Below are positions 26,219-35,810 of a DNA stretch of 64,000 bases, piece by piece. Under the pieces are notes generated by a model that saw only the letters and a list, made by a program, of their open reading frames with translations, was not told where the DNA came from and made no database searches. The first letter of the stretch is position 1, and the number at the start of each line of letters is the position of its first letter. The translations under genes were made by a program, and so were the position numbers. Origin of the DNA: JALEFZ01 sp964564415 (GTDB taxonomy: Bacteria; Bacteroidota; Bacteroidia; J057); the NCBI GenBank assembly GCA_964564415.1, contig CAZMAV010000001.1, positions 1 to 64,000 on the forward strand, in the 5' to 3' direction.

Positions 26219-27988
26219 TTACCCTTCTTTATTTTCCATGTTTCTCTTTTCGCTTTCCGACCTCACCCGCTGTATAGCTTCCCAATCTCCAGGGGGAATG
26301 GATTGGATGAGTTGGGCAGTGTAGGCAGATTTCGGGCGTAGATAAATGTCCTCGGCAGGGGCAATCTCTTCTATTTTCCCTTCTTTCATGACCATGATGC
26401 GATCACTCATGAATTTCACTACACTCAGGTCATGAGAAATGAAAATGTAAGTCAGTTGGAATTCTTCCTGCAGGTCTTTCAAAAGATTCAATACTTGGGC
26501 CTGTACAGAAACATCAAGGGCAGACACTGACTCATCACAGATCAAAAAACCGGGCGAAAGGGCCAAGGACCTGGCAATGGAAATGCGCTGTCGTTGCCCT
26601 CCGGAAAACTGATGAGGATAGCGGTCATAATGCCCCGCCTCCATACCTACCTTTTCCAACAGGTCCAACACCAACTCTTTACGCTGAGCAGGACTGCCAA
26701 TCCCGTGTACCTCCATGGGTTCTTTTATGGCCTTCCCAATGGTCATGCGGGGGTTGAGAGAAGAATAGGGGTCCTGAAATATCATTTGGAACTCGCTTCG
26801 AAGCCCTCGCATTTCTTTTTCTCCCGACTGGGTAATGTCCTTATCTTTCCAGAATATCCTACCAGAACTGGGATCAATCAGCCTGAGAAGGGTCCTTCCC
26901 AGGGTAGTTTTTCCGCAGCCTGATTCGCCCACCAAGCCCAAAGTTTCTCCCGGATAGACCTCAAAATCTACTCCATCCACAGCCTTGACAAATTCTTTCT
27001 TTCTTCCCTTACCCCTAGGAAAATAGGTTTTTAGTTCCTCTACCCGAAGCAAGGGCGACCGGGCCTGTAATTCCTTTTGCCGCTGGTCTATCACAGATTT
27101 TTCTTCAATCTCTGCTTGGAAGGATTTCTTTTGTTCCGGTAAAAAATCATCAAGGGTGGGCAGTCTTTTCCAGGCCACATCCAACCGGGGGCGGCAGGCA
27201 AGTAAGCCTCTGGTGTAGGGATGGGTAGAACGGGTAAAGATTTGCGCCACCGGAGCGGATTCGACCAGGTTGCCGCGATACATGACATTTACCCTGTCGC
27301 AAATTTCACCTATGACTCCCAGATCGTGGGAAATAAATATCACAGAGGTCCCATGATCAGCCTGTAGATCTTGAATCAAATGGAGAATTTTTTTCTGTAC
27401 CGTAACATCCAAGGCAGTGGTGGGTTCGTCGGCGATTAGGATCGAGGGTTCACAGCACATGGCCATGGCAATCATCACCCTTTGTTTTTGCCCTCCCGAT
27501 ATCTCATGGGGATAGGAAGAATAGATATCTTCGACCCGAGGGAGCTGTACCCTTTCAAACCAGTGTAAACAGGCTTCTTTTGCTTGTTTTTGGGAAAAAT
27601 TTTTATGGAGGCGGAGAACTTCGCTCACCTGGCTGCCACAGGTAAAGACGGGGTTGAGAGAAGTCATGGGCTCTTGAAAGACCATGGCGATTTCCTTGCC
27701 CCTAAGGGTACGCATCTCTTTTTCAGGAAGGTCACTGAGCCGGACAGGGTCCCTATCGGGGAGGTTCAGGGTGATGGAACCCTTCATTTTTCCCGAAGGA
27801 GGTAGGAGTCCCATGACAGAAAGGGCCGTCAGAGACTTGCCAGAGCCAGATTCACCAACGATGCCCAGGGTCTCTCCCCTTTTCAGGTCAAATGACATAT
27901 CCCTGATGGCCAGGTTGAAATTTTCTTTTTTCCCAAAACCGACCTCAAGTCCTTTTACCCACAAAATATCGTTGCTCTCCATAAACAT
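26219..27988 (-). CDS. Double ATP-binding subunit of a peptide/nickel-type ABC transporter (YejF-like)
   Basis: 589 residues with two complete ABC ATPase domains in one chain. The first has Walker A GESGSGKS, signature ISGGQKQR and Walker B LIADEPTTALD. The second has GESGCGKT, SGGQRQRIS and LICDESVSALD. Each half ends with the oligopeptide-transporter extension (HPYTRGLLACRP in the first). This is the arrangement of YejF/GsiA, which energises uptake of peptides or glutathione. No permease or binding-protein gene is adjacent, so its partners must be elsewhere. The alternative start at the second methionine (27982) would shorten it by two residues. Confidence 0.92.
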   Translation of the reverse strand: MFMESNDILWVKGLEVGFGKKENFNLAIRDMSFDLKRGETLGIVGESGSGKSLTALSVMGLLPPSGKMKGSITLNLPDRDPVRLSDLPEKEMRTLRGKEIAMVFQEPMTSLNPVFTCGSQVSEVLRLHKNFSQKQAKEACLHWFERVQLPRVEDIYSSYPHEISGGQKQRVMIAMAMCCEPSILIADEPTTALDVTVQKKILHLIQDLQADHGTSVIFISHDLGVIGEICDRVNVMYRGNLVESAPVAQIFTRSTHPYTRGLLACRPRLDVAWKRLPTLDDFLPEQKKSFQAEIEEKSVIDQRQKELQARSPLLRVEELKTYFPRGKGRKKEFVKAVDGVDFEVYPGETLGLVGESGCGKTTLGRTLLRLIDPSSGRIFWKDKDITQSGEKEMRGLRSEFQMIFQDPYSSLNPRMTIGKAIKEPMEVHGIGSPAQRKELVLDLLEKVGMEAGHYDRYPHQFSGGQRQRISIARSLALSPGFLICDESVSALDVSVQAQVLNLLKDLQEEFQLTYIFISHDLSVVKFMSDRIMVMKEGKIEEIAPAEDIYLRPKSAYTAQLIQSIPPGDWEAIQRVRSESEKRNMENKEG

Positions 27989-28079
27989 AATTTATCCGAC
28001 TCCTTCCTTTTTAAGCCTGCTCAACGAAAGCCTTTATATTTCGTTAAACTAGAAAGATTCACGTAAATATTCATCTGCT

Positions 28080-28766
28080 TTGGATAAGGATTTAAAAAGG
28101 ATAGTCGGAAGCGGCCTCATTCCAGCCATATGGATCGTACTGATGTGGGTGATTCACATGGGTGCCCTAGTCCTTAATGCGAAACAAGAGTTGGTCGGAA
28201 CTTTTGCCCTGCATACCCAGTACCTCCAAGGACTTATTGGTGTTCTTACCTCCCCCTTTATCCATGGCGATTGGTCTCACCTCATCAGTAACTCCCTTCC
28301 CTTTTTGATTTTGGGAACGGCCATTATCTACTTTTACAGAAAATCGGCTTTGAAGGTCTTTCTGATCAGTTGGACCTTGCCCAATCTGCTCGTGTGGGCC
28401 ATGGTTAATCCAAGCTACCACATTGGAGCCAGCGGCATGGTTTATGCCTTTGCTTTTTTCCTATTTTTTAGCGGTGTTTTTAGGCGGGACAGGCAAGCCC
28501 TCGTTTTGACCCTCCTCGTGGCTTTTGGCTATGGAAGCCTGGTATGGGGCCTTCTCCCCATTCAGGAAGGCGTCTCCTGGCAATCTCACTTTTTTGGAGC
28601 CTTCGTAGGTATCTTACTGGCCTGGCTTTTGAGAAATGAGGGAAATTCAAAAAAGAAGGATAAGGAGGAGGAAGCTGAGCTCTATGAACCCGGTATTCCC
28701 ATATGGGATTACAAATCTCTTTATCCTCCTCCAGAGGGCATGAATTATCCCGAGGACAAGGTTTAG
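28080..28766 (+). CDS. Rhomboid-family intramembrane serine protease
   Basis: 228 residues with about six membrane helices. The rhomboid signatures are present: HLISNSLPFLILG in helix 2, the nucleophile serine in HIGASGMVYAF (GxSG), and the partner histidine in WQSHFFGAFVGILLAW. The C-terminal tail is cytoplasmic and acidic, ending in a proline/tyrosine-rich stretch. The frame starts at TTG (28080); the first internal ATG would remove most of helix 1. Substrates are unknown. It converges with the universal stress protein gene and shares a bidirectional terminator with it. Confidence 0.9.
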   Translation: MDKDLKRIVGSGLIPAIWIVLMWVIHMGALVLNAKQELVGTFALHTQYLQGLIGVLTSPFIHGDWSHLISNSLPFLILGTAIIYFYRKSALKVFLISWTLPNLLVWAMVNPSYHIGASGMVYAFAFFLFFSGVFRRDRQALVLTLLVAFGYGSLVWGLLPIQEGVSWQSHFFGAFVGILLAWLLRNEGNSKKKDKEEEAELYEPGIPIWDYKSLYPPPEGMNYPEDKV

Positions 28767-28782
28767 AGTATATAAAAGAAAA

Positions 28783-28814
28783 AAGGGCGAACAGGACAAA
28801 GCTGCACGCCCTTT
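28783..28814. terminator. Bidirectional terminator between rhomboid and usp genes
   Basis: AAGGGCG (28783-28789) pairs with CGCCCTT (28807-28813). The minus-strand side, serving usp, has the better T-rich tail (TTTTCTTTTATAT). Confidence 0.65.
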
Positions 28815-28831
28815 CAGTTAGGCTGGATACT

Positions 28832-29677
28832 TTACCTTTTGCGGAAGGCCAATACAGGTACTTCCAATTCGGTTGCCATTTTCTTGGTCATACTTCTACC
28901 ACGAAAAAATTCCTTCCAGGAAAAGTTTTTCCTGTTGATCATGGCCAACACCTGGGTATTGTTGATATGGACCAGATTTTTGATCCCGCCGAAGGGATCG
29001 GCATGGTCGAAAAAGCGATAGTTGATCTTGGGATAATCGAGGGTATCGCTGATGGTCTTGTCAAGGGTATTGACATATTGGTCATGGACCTCATCTTCAT
29101 GGAGGTTGACATGGGCAATGGTCAATTTTGCGTCAAAAAGACCGGCAATACTTTTTATCTGACCCACGACCGTGGAATCGTAGTCAGTGAGGTCGACGGC
29201 ATAGGTGATGTGCTGAATTTCGTTGAAAGGGCTCTTGGGAGGCAGGATAAAGAGGGGGGTCTTGACCGAAGCCAGAAGACGAGAAATCCAGGAAAGCCTC
29301 ATATAGCGGCGAAATCCATTGGTGGCGTCTGTACCTACGATCATGAGATCAAAGTCTTCTTTCTTGGAAACTTCTATGAGTTCCTGCATCCATTTTCCAG
29401 GCTGAAATTGTATGGAAAAGGGAGTTAAAGCTTCTACATATTTCTTTAAAAGCGGCATAAGTCCTTGTTTGAGGCGATTGCTGCGCATAAGGCCGACGAC
29501 AGCCTCTACCTCCTGAACAGACTCAGGCCTCCACGTGCCCTGTTTTCTCATTGCCCTGCTGGAACCCGAGAGAAAAAAAACGATCTCGGCATCAGATTTT
29601 TCTGATAGGGATTGTGCATAATTTAACACATTTTGGTAATCTGAGCGAAGATTTAAAGGCACGAGAATCTTTTTCAT
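28832..29677 (-). CDS. Tandem-domain universal stress protein
   Basis: 281 residues made of two UspA-like domains of about 140 residues: the first starts MKKILVPLNLRSDYQNVLNYA, the second near IQHITYAVDLTDYDSTVV. The usual ATP-binding GxxG-9x-G(S/T) motif is not clearly present at the end of either domain (IVGTDATNGFRRYMRLSW in the first), so the protein may not bind ATP. Two-domain Usp proteins are common in Bacteroidota and respond to stress or starvation. It stands alone, with a 348-base gene-free stretch upstream that could contain regulation. Confidence 0.88.
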   Translation of the reverse strand: MKKILVPLNLRSDYQNVLNYAQSLSEKSDAEIVFFLSGSSRAMRKQGTWRPESVQEVEAVVGLMRSNRLKQGLMPLLKKYVEALTPFSIQFQPGKWMQELIEVSKKEDFDLMIVGTDATNGFRRYMRLSWISRLLASVKTPLFILPPKSPFNEIQHITYAVDLTDYDSTVVGQIKSIAGLFDAKLTIAHVNLHEDEVHDQYVNTLDKTISDTLDYPKINYRFFDHADPFGGIKNLVHINNTQVLAMINRKNFSWKEFFRGRSMTKKMATELEVPVLAFRKR

Positions 29678-30025
29678 GATGCTGGTTGGAAATGTTATTC
29701 CTGGTTAAAAGTTTTATTTAAGCTGATAATTTGAACAAATGTCAAGCTGATTTTCCTTTGTCTAAACCACGTTTTTCAATATAAACCGTGAGTATATCAC
29801 ACAAAAAATTCAGGTAACTTGACATACACTTAAATAACGAATTTTCGCTGAAAAGGATGCTTTCTCTCGAACTATTATTAACAAAATAATCTTACATAAA
29901 CAACATATTTGAAAATTTTTTATCCTACTCATTTTACCATAAAAATGGCACAAATTTGATAAAATTTCTCAACTCCATATACGTGGAGAATAGATTTCCA
30001 GATTTATGGGCTTAATTACTTAGGC
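29678..30025. other. Gene-free AT-rich interval upstream of usp
   Basis: About 350 AT-rich bases between usp and the esterase gene, both on the minus strand. No coding frame stands out. A short inverted repeat CTCCATATACGTGGAG lies near 29972-29987. I did not find an exact TTTG/TAnnTTTG promoter for usp. Confidence 0.5.
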
Positions 30026-30691
30026 TTAAGCAGGCATAATTCTATCCCCAATAAGGGTAAGGGCCTCTGGATGTATGTCATGCTTTCCCTTGAATTTCAG
30101 GACTTTTGCATGAGGCATGTGAACTTCTAAGATTTTCATTTCTGCCTTTACTCTATCGGGAGTCAGAAATTGATCTTCATTTCCATACACAAATAAAATT
30201 CGGGACTTTTCCAATTCTCGATCCATTTTTTCTTCAAATTCTTCAGGAATCTTACCTGCAAAGAAGACCAGGGTGTGGGGACTGAGAGAACTTGAGGCCA
30301 ACCACCGCCATAGGGTAGCTACCCCCTGTGAAAAGGCCAGAAAGTGAAGTTGACATTGATTCAGGTCTACCTCCGACCCAACCCATGACATGACCCTATC
30401 CAGCCAGATTTGTTGATCTTCAATTTCGTGGAGCCTATCCTCGCGGGTCATCCAACTGGCCCCTACTCTGCCGGTAAATCCTTCTACATAAAAGCGGGAA
30501 AGGGCCTCAGGTGCCAGTATCCACCGATCTTCTCCTGCCCAGGGAGAGAATTTCTTAATAAAACTTGTTGCCAGCTGTCGATAGCCATGAAGCAAGATCC
30601 ATACATGACGGGTCTTTTCGCCCGGTTCCCCCAGCGTAGCAATTCGACCGGTCCGGCTGGTAGGTAGGTGAATGTGGTTGATTTCTTTCAT
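30026..30691 (-). CDS. Phospholipase/carboxylesterase-like alpha/beta hydrolase
   Basis: 221 residues with the esterase/lysophospholipase-like fold: VWILLHGYRQLA for the oxyanion region, nucleophile Ser in LAFSQGVATLWRW (close to the GFSQG of the family), and the acid in YGNEDQFLTPDRV. The catalytic histidine is in FKGKHDIHPEAL. There is no signal peptide, so it acts in the cytoplasm. The substrate is unknown. It is divergent from ferrochelatase and stands alone. Confidence 0.85.
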   Translation of the reverse strand: MKEINHIHLPTSRTGRIATLGEPGEKTRHVWILLHGYRQLATSFIKKFSPWAGEDRWILAPEALSRFYVEGFTGRVGASWMTREDRLHEIEDQQIWLDRVMSWVGSEVDLNQCQLHFLAFSQGVATLWRWLASSSLSPHTLVFFAGKIPEEFEEKMDRELEKSRILFVYGNEDQFLTPDRVKAEMKILEVHMPHAKVLKFKGKHDIHPEALTLIGDRIMPA

Positions 30692-30844
30692 TATTTTTTT
30701 GAAAAACTTTCCCTCTGAAATAGAGTTATTTTAATTTATGAGTTGAAATAGAATCAGAAAAGTGTCTGGTTGTATTTTAAGCAGGGTCTTCGACTGACAA
30801 GAGACAGAAGTCCGACACAAAATAAGAACATAAAAGGATACATC

Positions 30845-31936
30845 ATGAGGAAGATTGGAGTAGTCCTGCTCAATTTGGGAGGTCCCAACAACGAGGATGC
30901 CGTACAGCCATTTCTGTACAATTTGTTTATGGATGAGGATATCATCAAGATTCCTATCAAAGGAGGCATCAAAAGGGGGCTAATCAAGTTTATCACCACC
31001 CAGCGAGCCAAGGTTGTCGCAGAAAAATATAAGGAAATAAATGCCTGTCCCAAGGGTTGCCTAGGCCCAGAAAGCTGTTCCAATCGGATCAACAACGTCG
31101 TGTCGGACTGCTGTTCGGCCACTAATCCCCTTACCGAAGCCCAGAGGAGGAGCCTCGCCAAATACATGAAAGTACGGCAGCACGAAGATAAGGAGTTTGT
31201 GGTCCTGACGGCGATGCGCTACTGGCACCCCATGACTGATGCTGTACTGGACGAATTGGAAAAGGAAGAGGTAGACGAGGTCGTACTTTTACCCCTGTAT
31301 CCTCAATTTTCATACTCCACCACAGCTTCCAGTTGGAATGAATGGACCCGCCGTGTGAGGGCCCGTGGTCTGGAAGGGAAGTGGAAAGTACATTTCCTCA
31401 AAGACTACCACCTCAATCACAAATACATCGGAGCCATCAACGCCCGGATTGACGAGGCGCTGCAGCAGTTTCCTGAAGATATCAGGGATGAGGTTCACCT
31501 GCTCTTTTCTGCTCACGGGACTCCTGTCTCTTTTCGAGAAAAAGGTGATCCCTATTCATTCCAAATCAAAGAAACCATGAAGGCTGTCATGGAGCAACGA
31601 GGGCATGACCTTCCTCATTGGCTTTCTTTCCAGAGTCGGGTAGGTCCTGTCAAGTGGCTGGAGCCCAACACGGAGAAATTTCTCGATGTTCTCCATGGCT
31701 ATGGCCTAAAGCACCTATTGGTCATTCCCATCGCCTTTGTGTCCGATCACATTGAAACTTCTATGGAAATCGAGATCGAATTTAAGGAAGTAGCAGACGA
31801 ACTGGGCATCGAAAACTTCATCTGTACCAGGGGGATCAACGATCATCCCCTCTTCATTGAGGCCCTGGGTGATATGGTCGAAGAAAAGATAAGCTTGAAG
31901 AAAGGGGAAAACCAGGAGATATCAGCTCTTTCGTAA
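30845..31936 (+). CDS. hemH: Ferrochelatase with a cysteine-rich insert
   Basis: Inserts ferrous iron into the porphyrin ring at the end of haem synthesis. The ATG at 30845 (363 residues) starts directly at MRKIGVVLLNLGGP, the standard N-terminus; the longer frame from 30770 adds 25 unrelated residues. Active-site elements are intact: FSAHGTPVSFREKGDPY with the metal-binding histidine, and SRVGPVKWLEPNTE. Between the AEKYKEIN helix and PLTEAQ there is an insert of about 20 residues with five cysteines at 68, 72, 78, 89 and 90 (CPKGC, then C, then DCC). Most bacterial enzymes have only a short GGSPL turn there. The insert could hold a metal or Fe-S cluster (inference). A strong terminator follows. 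Confidence 0.93.
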   Translation: MRKIGVVLLNLGGPNNEDAVQPFLYNLFMDEDIIKIPIKGGIKRGLIKFITTQRAKVVAEKYKEINACPKGCLGPESCSNRINNVVSDCCSATNPLTEAQRRSLAKYMKVRQHEDKEFVVLTAMRYWHPMTDAVLDELEKEEVDEVVLLPLYPQFSYSTTASSWNEWTRRVRARGLEGKWKVHFLKDYHLNHKYIGAINARIDEALQQFPEDIRDEVHLLFSAHGTPVSFREKGDPYSFQIKETMKAVMEQRGHDLPHWLSFQSRVGPVKWLEPNTEKFLDVLHGYGLKHLLVIPIAFVSDHIETSMEIEIEFKEVADELGIENFICTRGINDHPLFIEALGDMVEEKISLKKGENQEISALS

Positions 31937-31968
31937 ATTCTCTATCCACATTGTATATATAAAATACA

Positions 31969-32005
31969 ATATCTCCCCTTAGGCAATTTGGGGAGATATT
32001 TTTTT
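31969..32005 (+). terminator. Terminator after hemH
   Basis: ATATCTCCCC (31969-31978) pairs with GGGGAGATAT (31990-31999), followed by a T run. The remaining 240 bases to 32245 form the leader of the M4 peptidase gene, in which I see no further element. Confidence 0.9.
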
Positions 32006-32245
32006 ACCCTTATCTTATGATGGGTAAAATACTATCTTTTAACAACAGGGACATTCTTGAATCTTTCAGTCCTGTAACGCCTAGCTTTCTAATGAGAGTT
32101 TAAGATGAGTCATCCGCGAGGAAGTCCAACCTTTTGAAAGTTGAATTGCTCTTGGGTCGCCTTTCCTAGATTTGCTCATGGTCATTCTTGTACATTCAAT
32201 ATCAGCTTTTCTCCTTTACAAACGACAGACAAACTCTAGATTAAT

Positions 32246-35104
32246 ATGAAGCGTATCTTCAAAACAGGAATCCTCCTCTTTATCATACTGGGAAATTTGG
32301 CAGCTCAGGAAGTTCTCACGCCGGCCCTCAGCAGGATCGCCTACACCGAAGGCGAAGCTAACTGGATCTATCTTCGATCTGGACTTGATTTAGACGCAGA
32401 AACCCTAATGGAAAGCCAAAAGGCTGCCTTTGGACTCTCCGACCATGAAAGCACCCGCCTGCTTAGCCAAAAATACGACGAAATCGGTTACCGCCACGAT
32501 ACTTACACCCTTTATCACAAAGGCATAGAAGTAGAGCATAGCCGCTGGATTGTCCATTCCCTATCAGGTTCTCCTGTCAAGGCCAATGGCTTTTTGCCCC
32601 TGCCTTTTCCCCGGGAAATAGCCTCAAAAGCTCAGATTACCTCAGAGCAAGCCCTTGACATGGCCCTGCAACATTTGAATGGTTCCACTTTTGCCTGGGA
32701 GTCCGAGGAAATGGAGGAAATCATCAAGAAGGTCAAGGATAATCCACAGGCTACTTATTATCCCGAACCTCATCTCTGCTATACCGATGAAGATTTTGAT
32801 TTTTCAGAATACAAGCCAGTACTAGCCTGGAAAATGGACATCCTCAGTGTGAATCCCATCAAAAAGATGTTGGTCTATGTCGATGCAGTTAGTGGGAAAA
32901 TACTCAAAGAACTGAATGATCTTCATACAAGAAGTGAAACAGGAGTAGCCGAAACAGCTTACAGGGGTGAGCAGATCATCACTACCGAAAGAGTTGAGAT
33001 AGAAGGAAGTGATCCTGTATATCGCCTCCGTGAACAAAACAGGAATGGAGGTTCGGATATATGGACCCTCGACCTGGACAATACTACGAATCTCGACAAT
33101 GCAAAGGATTTCCTGGATGATGACAACATCTGGGATGAGTTTGACAATGAGAGAAGCCGGGCTGCCACTGACGCCCATTTTATGGCTCAATTTACCTATG
33201 ATTACTTTGAAAACACCTTTCAGCGTAAGGGCTTTGACGGTAACGGGGGATTGGTCCTGAGTTACATGCACTACGGAGACAGCAATTTTTTCAATGCCTT
33301 TTTTGCCGGTAGCTTCATGGGTTTTGGAGACGGAGGAGGCAAGCCCCTTTCTACTCCTGATATCTTTGCTCATGAATTCATGCACGGCGTTACCCGCTAT
33401 TCTGCTGATTTGATCTACGCCTATGAGCCAGGAGCCCTCAACGAATCCTTTAGCGATATTTTTGGTAATTCCCTGGAGTATTACGTCGATCCTAGCAAAT
33501 TTTCCTGGTACTTAGGTGAAGATACCCGCATAATTATTCGCAACATGGCCGATCCCAATGAATTTGGCGATCCAAAGGTCTACCAGGGAAAATATTGGTG
33601 GACTGAGGAAGGCAACAATGGAGGCGTACATACCAATAGTGGGGTCCAAAATTACTGGTTCTACCTAGTGGTAGAGGGAGGACAGGGCCAAAATGAGCTT
33701 GGACGTCCCATCCAGGTAAAAGGCATCGGTTTTGAAAAGGCCCTTCAAATTGCCTATCGTGCCCTTACGGTTTATCTGACACCTACCTCTGCCTATGCAG
33801 ATGCACGAAATGCTTCCATACAGGCTAGCATTGATATTTTTGGGGAATGCTCCGACGCCTATCAGGCAGTTGTCAATGCCTGGGACGCTGTAGGACTGGG
33901 CTCACCCACCCTGACCAATGATTTCCAATTGGTCAGCATGACAGATCTGAGCGATTGCAATGTCTTTGACGAAGGCCCCCTTACCTTGACCTTTCAATAC
34001 ACAGGTTGTGATACCTTTCCTGGCGGAAGCCTTGGGCTACAAGCCATAGTCAGCGATCCTTCTCAGAGCCTTAGCGGACAAATAGAGGTAGGTGAATTGC
34101 AGCCTCGGGAGAGTTTTTCCTATACCTTTGAAGAGGATGTAAGGCTCCCTGAATTGGGCTCTTTCAGCGTAGAGGCTTCTATTTCCTATACAGAAGATCC
34201 CGCTGCCTATAATAATAGCCTTCGAAACAGCTTCAGTAAAACAACTGGTCTTACGGGTGTAGAAAGCTTTCCCTTCAACGGAGGCAGCGATCTTAATACA
34301 CTTAGCGACAGTTTTAAAATCAGTACCGGAGAGCAGAGTGAAATCAAGATCGTAGATGGATTTGGAAAAGACCGAAGCAGGGGTCTGATCATGGAGGGGG
34401 GTGAGCGCTTTGGTTACCTCCTTACCTTTCAGGCTGATCCTTTTCAGATCAATCAGGACCATCTTGCAAGGGTCTGTATGTGTGTGGATGGTCGGAGAAG
34501 TGCCCGCATGGATTTGTACTTTGACCGCAAACAGGACTATTCCTCTTATGTAGAAGAAACCTTTCAGGTAGATCCTGAAGCAGTCCCTCCATTGGTCAAT
34601 AACCTCAGGCTGGTGGTCAATGGCAATGAAGTCAGCCGCTATCAGCCTGAAACCCTGGATTCTGATCCATTTCAAACGGAGAAAATCAACCTAGATGCCT
34701 ACCTGGGCTCTATATTTGAAGTTTGTTTTGAAGGAATGTTGCATCAGAGTCCAGCCCTGGACGATATAGGTTTTGGCGACAGAATATACCTTGACAACCT
34801 AAGGTTTGATGGTTTTGTGGAGCGTCCTTCTACCTTCCAATCTCCAGAATCCGGTATCGACTATTGGTATTATCCCAATCCAACTCAAGGCAATCTCAAA
34901 GTAGCCCTGGAGACCGATCAGGAGGAAGACTACCGCCTGGACATAGTCGAAACAACGGGAAGGCTACTCAAGCGCTATCAACTTCGCACGGTCGAGGGGA
35001 TCAATGGAATCAATTTAGACTTTAGCAGACTTTCTCCTGGAATCTATTTCCTGAGGGTAAGCAATGGAAAGGAAATTGAGGTCAGTAAAATCATCAGGAG
35101 ATAA
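32246..35104 (+). CDS. T9SS-secreted M4 (thermolysin-like) metallopeptidase
   Basis: 952 residues. Order: signal peptide (1-20), FTP/PepSY-type propeptide (about 40-230), M4 catalytic domain, a beta-sandwich region with an adhesion-like fold (about 560-870), and a C-terminal T9SS sorting domain (YYPNPTQGNLKV ... SPGIYFLRVSNGKE). The zinc site is HEFMH (376-380) with the third ligand Glu400 in GALNESFSD. The proton-donor histidine lies in GGVHTNSGVQNYW. All catalytic residues are intact. It should be processed and released or held at the cell surface to degrade protein. It is monocistronic, with hemH upstream and the GNAT gene converging. Confidence 0.93.
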   Translation: MKRIFKTGILLFIILGNLAAQEVLTPALSRIAYTEGEANWIYLRSGLDLDAETLMESQKAAFGLSDHESTRLLSQKYDEIGYRHDTYTLYHKGIEVEHSRWIVHSLSGSPVKANGFLPLPFPREIASKAQITSEQALDMALQHLNGSTFAWESEEMEEIIKKVKDNPQATYYPEPHLCYTDEDFDFSEYKPVLAWKMDILSVNPIKKMLVYVDAVSGKILKELNDLHTRSETGVAETAYRGEQIITTERVEIEGSDPVYRLREQNRNGGSDIWTLDLDNTTNLDNAKDFLDDDNIWDEFDNERSRAATDAHFMAQFTYDYFENTFQRKGFDGNGGLVLSYMHYGDSNFFNAFFAGSFMGFGDGGGKPLSTPDIFAHEFMHGVTRYSADLIYAYEPGALNESFSDIFGNSLEYYVDPSKFSWYLGEDTRIIIRNMADPNEFGDPKVYQGKYWWTEEGNNGGVHTNSGVQNYWFYLVVEGGQGQNELGRPIQVKGIGFEKALQIAYRALTVYLTPTSAYADARNASIQASIDIFGECSDAYQAVVNAWDAVGLGSPTLTNDFQLVSMTDLSDCNVFDEGPLTLTFQYTGCDTFPGGSLGLQAIVSDPSQSLSGQIEVGELQPRESFSYTFEEDVRLPELGSFSVEASISYTEDPAAYNNSLRNSFSKTTGLTGVESFPFNGGSDLNTLSDSFKISTGEQSEIKIVDGFGKDRSRGLIMEGGERFGYLLTFQADPFQINQDHLARVCMCVDGRRSARMDLYFDRKQDYSSYVEETFQVDPEAVPPLVNNLRLVVNGNEVSRYQPETLDSDPFQTEKINLDAYLGSIFEVCFEGMLHQSPALDDIGFGDRIYLDNLRFDGFVERPSTFQSPESGIDYWYYPNPTQGNLKVALETDQEEDYRLDIVETTGRLLKRYQLRTVEGINGINLDFSRLSPGIYFLRVSNGKEIEVSKIIRR

Positions 35105-35231
35105 TACTCAAGAGCCTCGAAGGGGGCTCCTGGATTTAAATCCAGGTCTCATCAATCCAAGCAAAAAACTGGAGAGGGTGTCCGAATTCTGAAAATTGGC
35201 TCGAAGATTGGGAAGGTAAAAAGTGAGTCCA

Positions 35232-35681
35232 CTAGTCACCTACATAAACCAGCTTCTTGTGATTGATCCCGGCTTCTTCAAATTCAAAGCCGGTTTCTTC
35301 AAAGTTGAGAGAGGCGAAAAAGGGAATCTGATCAACAGGGGCATGGACGAAAATCTCTTTGTCTCTTGGGATGTCTTTTAAAATGTGGTAGACCAGGGAG
35401 GTACCGACCTGATTTCTCCGAAAATCTTTGAGGACAGCGATTCTTTCAATGCGGTAGCGTCCTCCTGTTTGGGTACGTCGCCATCGTGCAGTCGCGATGG
35501 GTTCTCCATCCAACCAGGCCAGGTAGTGGTGAGCCAGGTGATCGAATCCATCGTAGTCATCTTCCTGCCCGATTTCATACTCTTCTACGAATACAAACTG
35601 CCGAATTTGGAATACATAATCAAATTCGGTATCGTGGTCAACCTTTTCTACAACCAGCTCGCCCGTAGGATTAATGGACAT
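35232..35681 (-). CDS. GNAT-family N-acetyltransferase
   Basis: 149 residues with the single GNAT domain. The central strand/loop YRIERIAVLKDFRRNQVGTSLVYHIL carries the acetyl-CoA pyrophosphate-binding RRNQVGT sequence (R/QxxGxG/A type). The N-terminal FVEEYEIGQEDDYDGFDHLAHHYLA resembles YjcF/ElaA-like members. The acceptor substrate is unknown. It is divergent from topA, with about 130 bases between the two starts. Confidence 0.85.
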   Translation of the reverse strand: MSINPTGELVVEKVDHDTEFDYVFQIRQFVFVEEYEIGQEDDYDGFDHLAHHYLAWLDGEPIATARWRRTQTGGRYRIERIAVLKDFRRNQVGTSLVYHILKDIPRDKEIFVHAPVDQIPFFASLNFEETGFEFEEAGINHKKLVYVGD

Positions 35682-35810
35682 ATGTTAGGGAGTTCTAATC
35701 TTGATTTCATTGCAAACAATCAAGAATATTGAAAAGTTCCTAGTCTGAATCGGGCGTTTTCTCTGGATTCTTTTAATTTCACAGACAAAGTCTAGGCATC
35801 ATATAGACAT

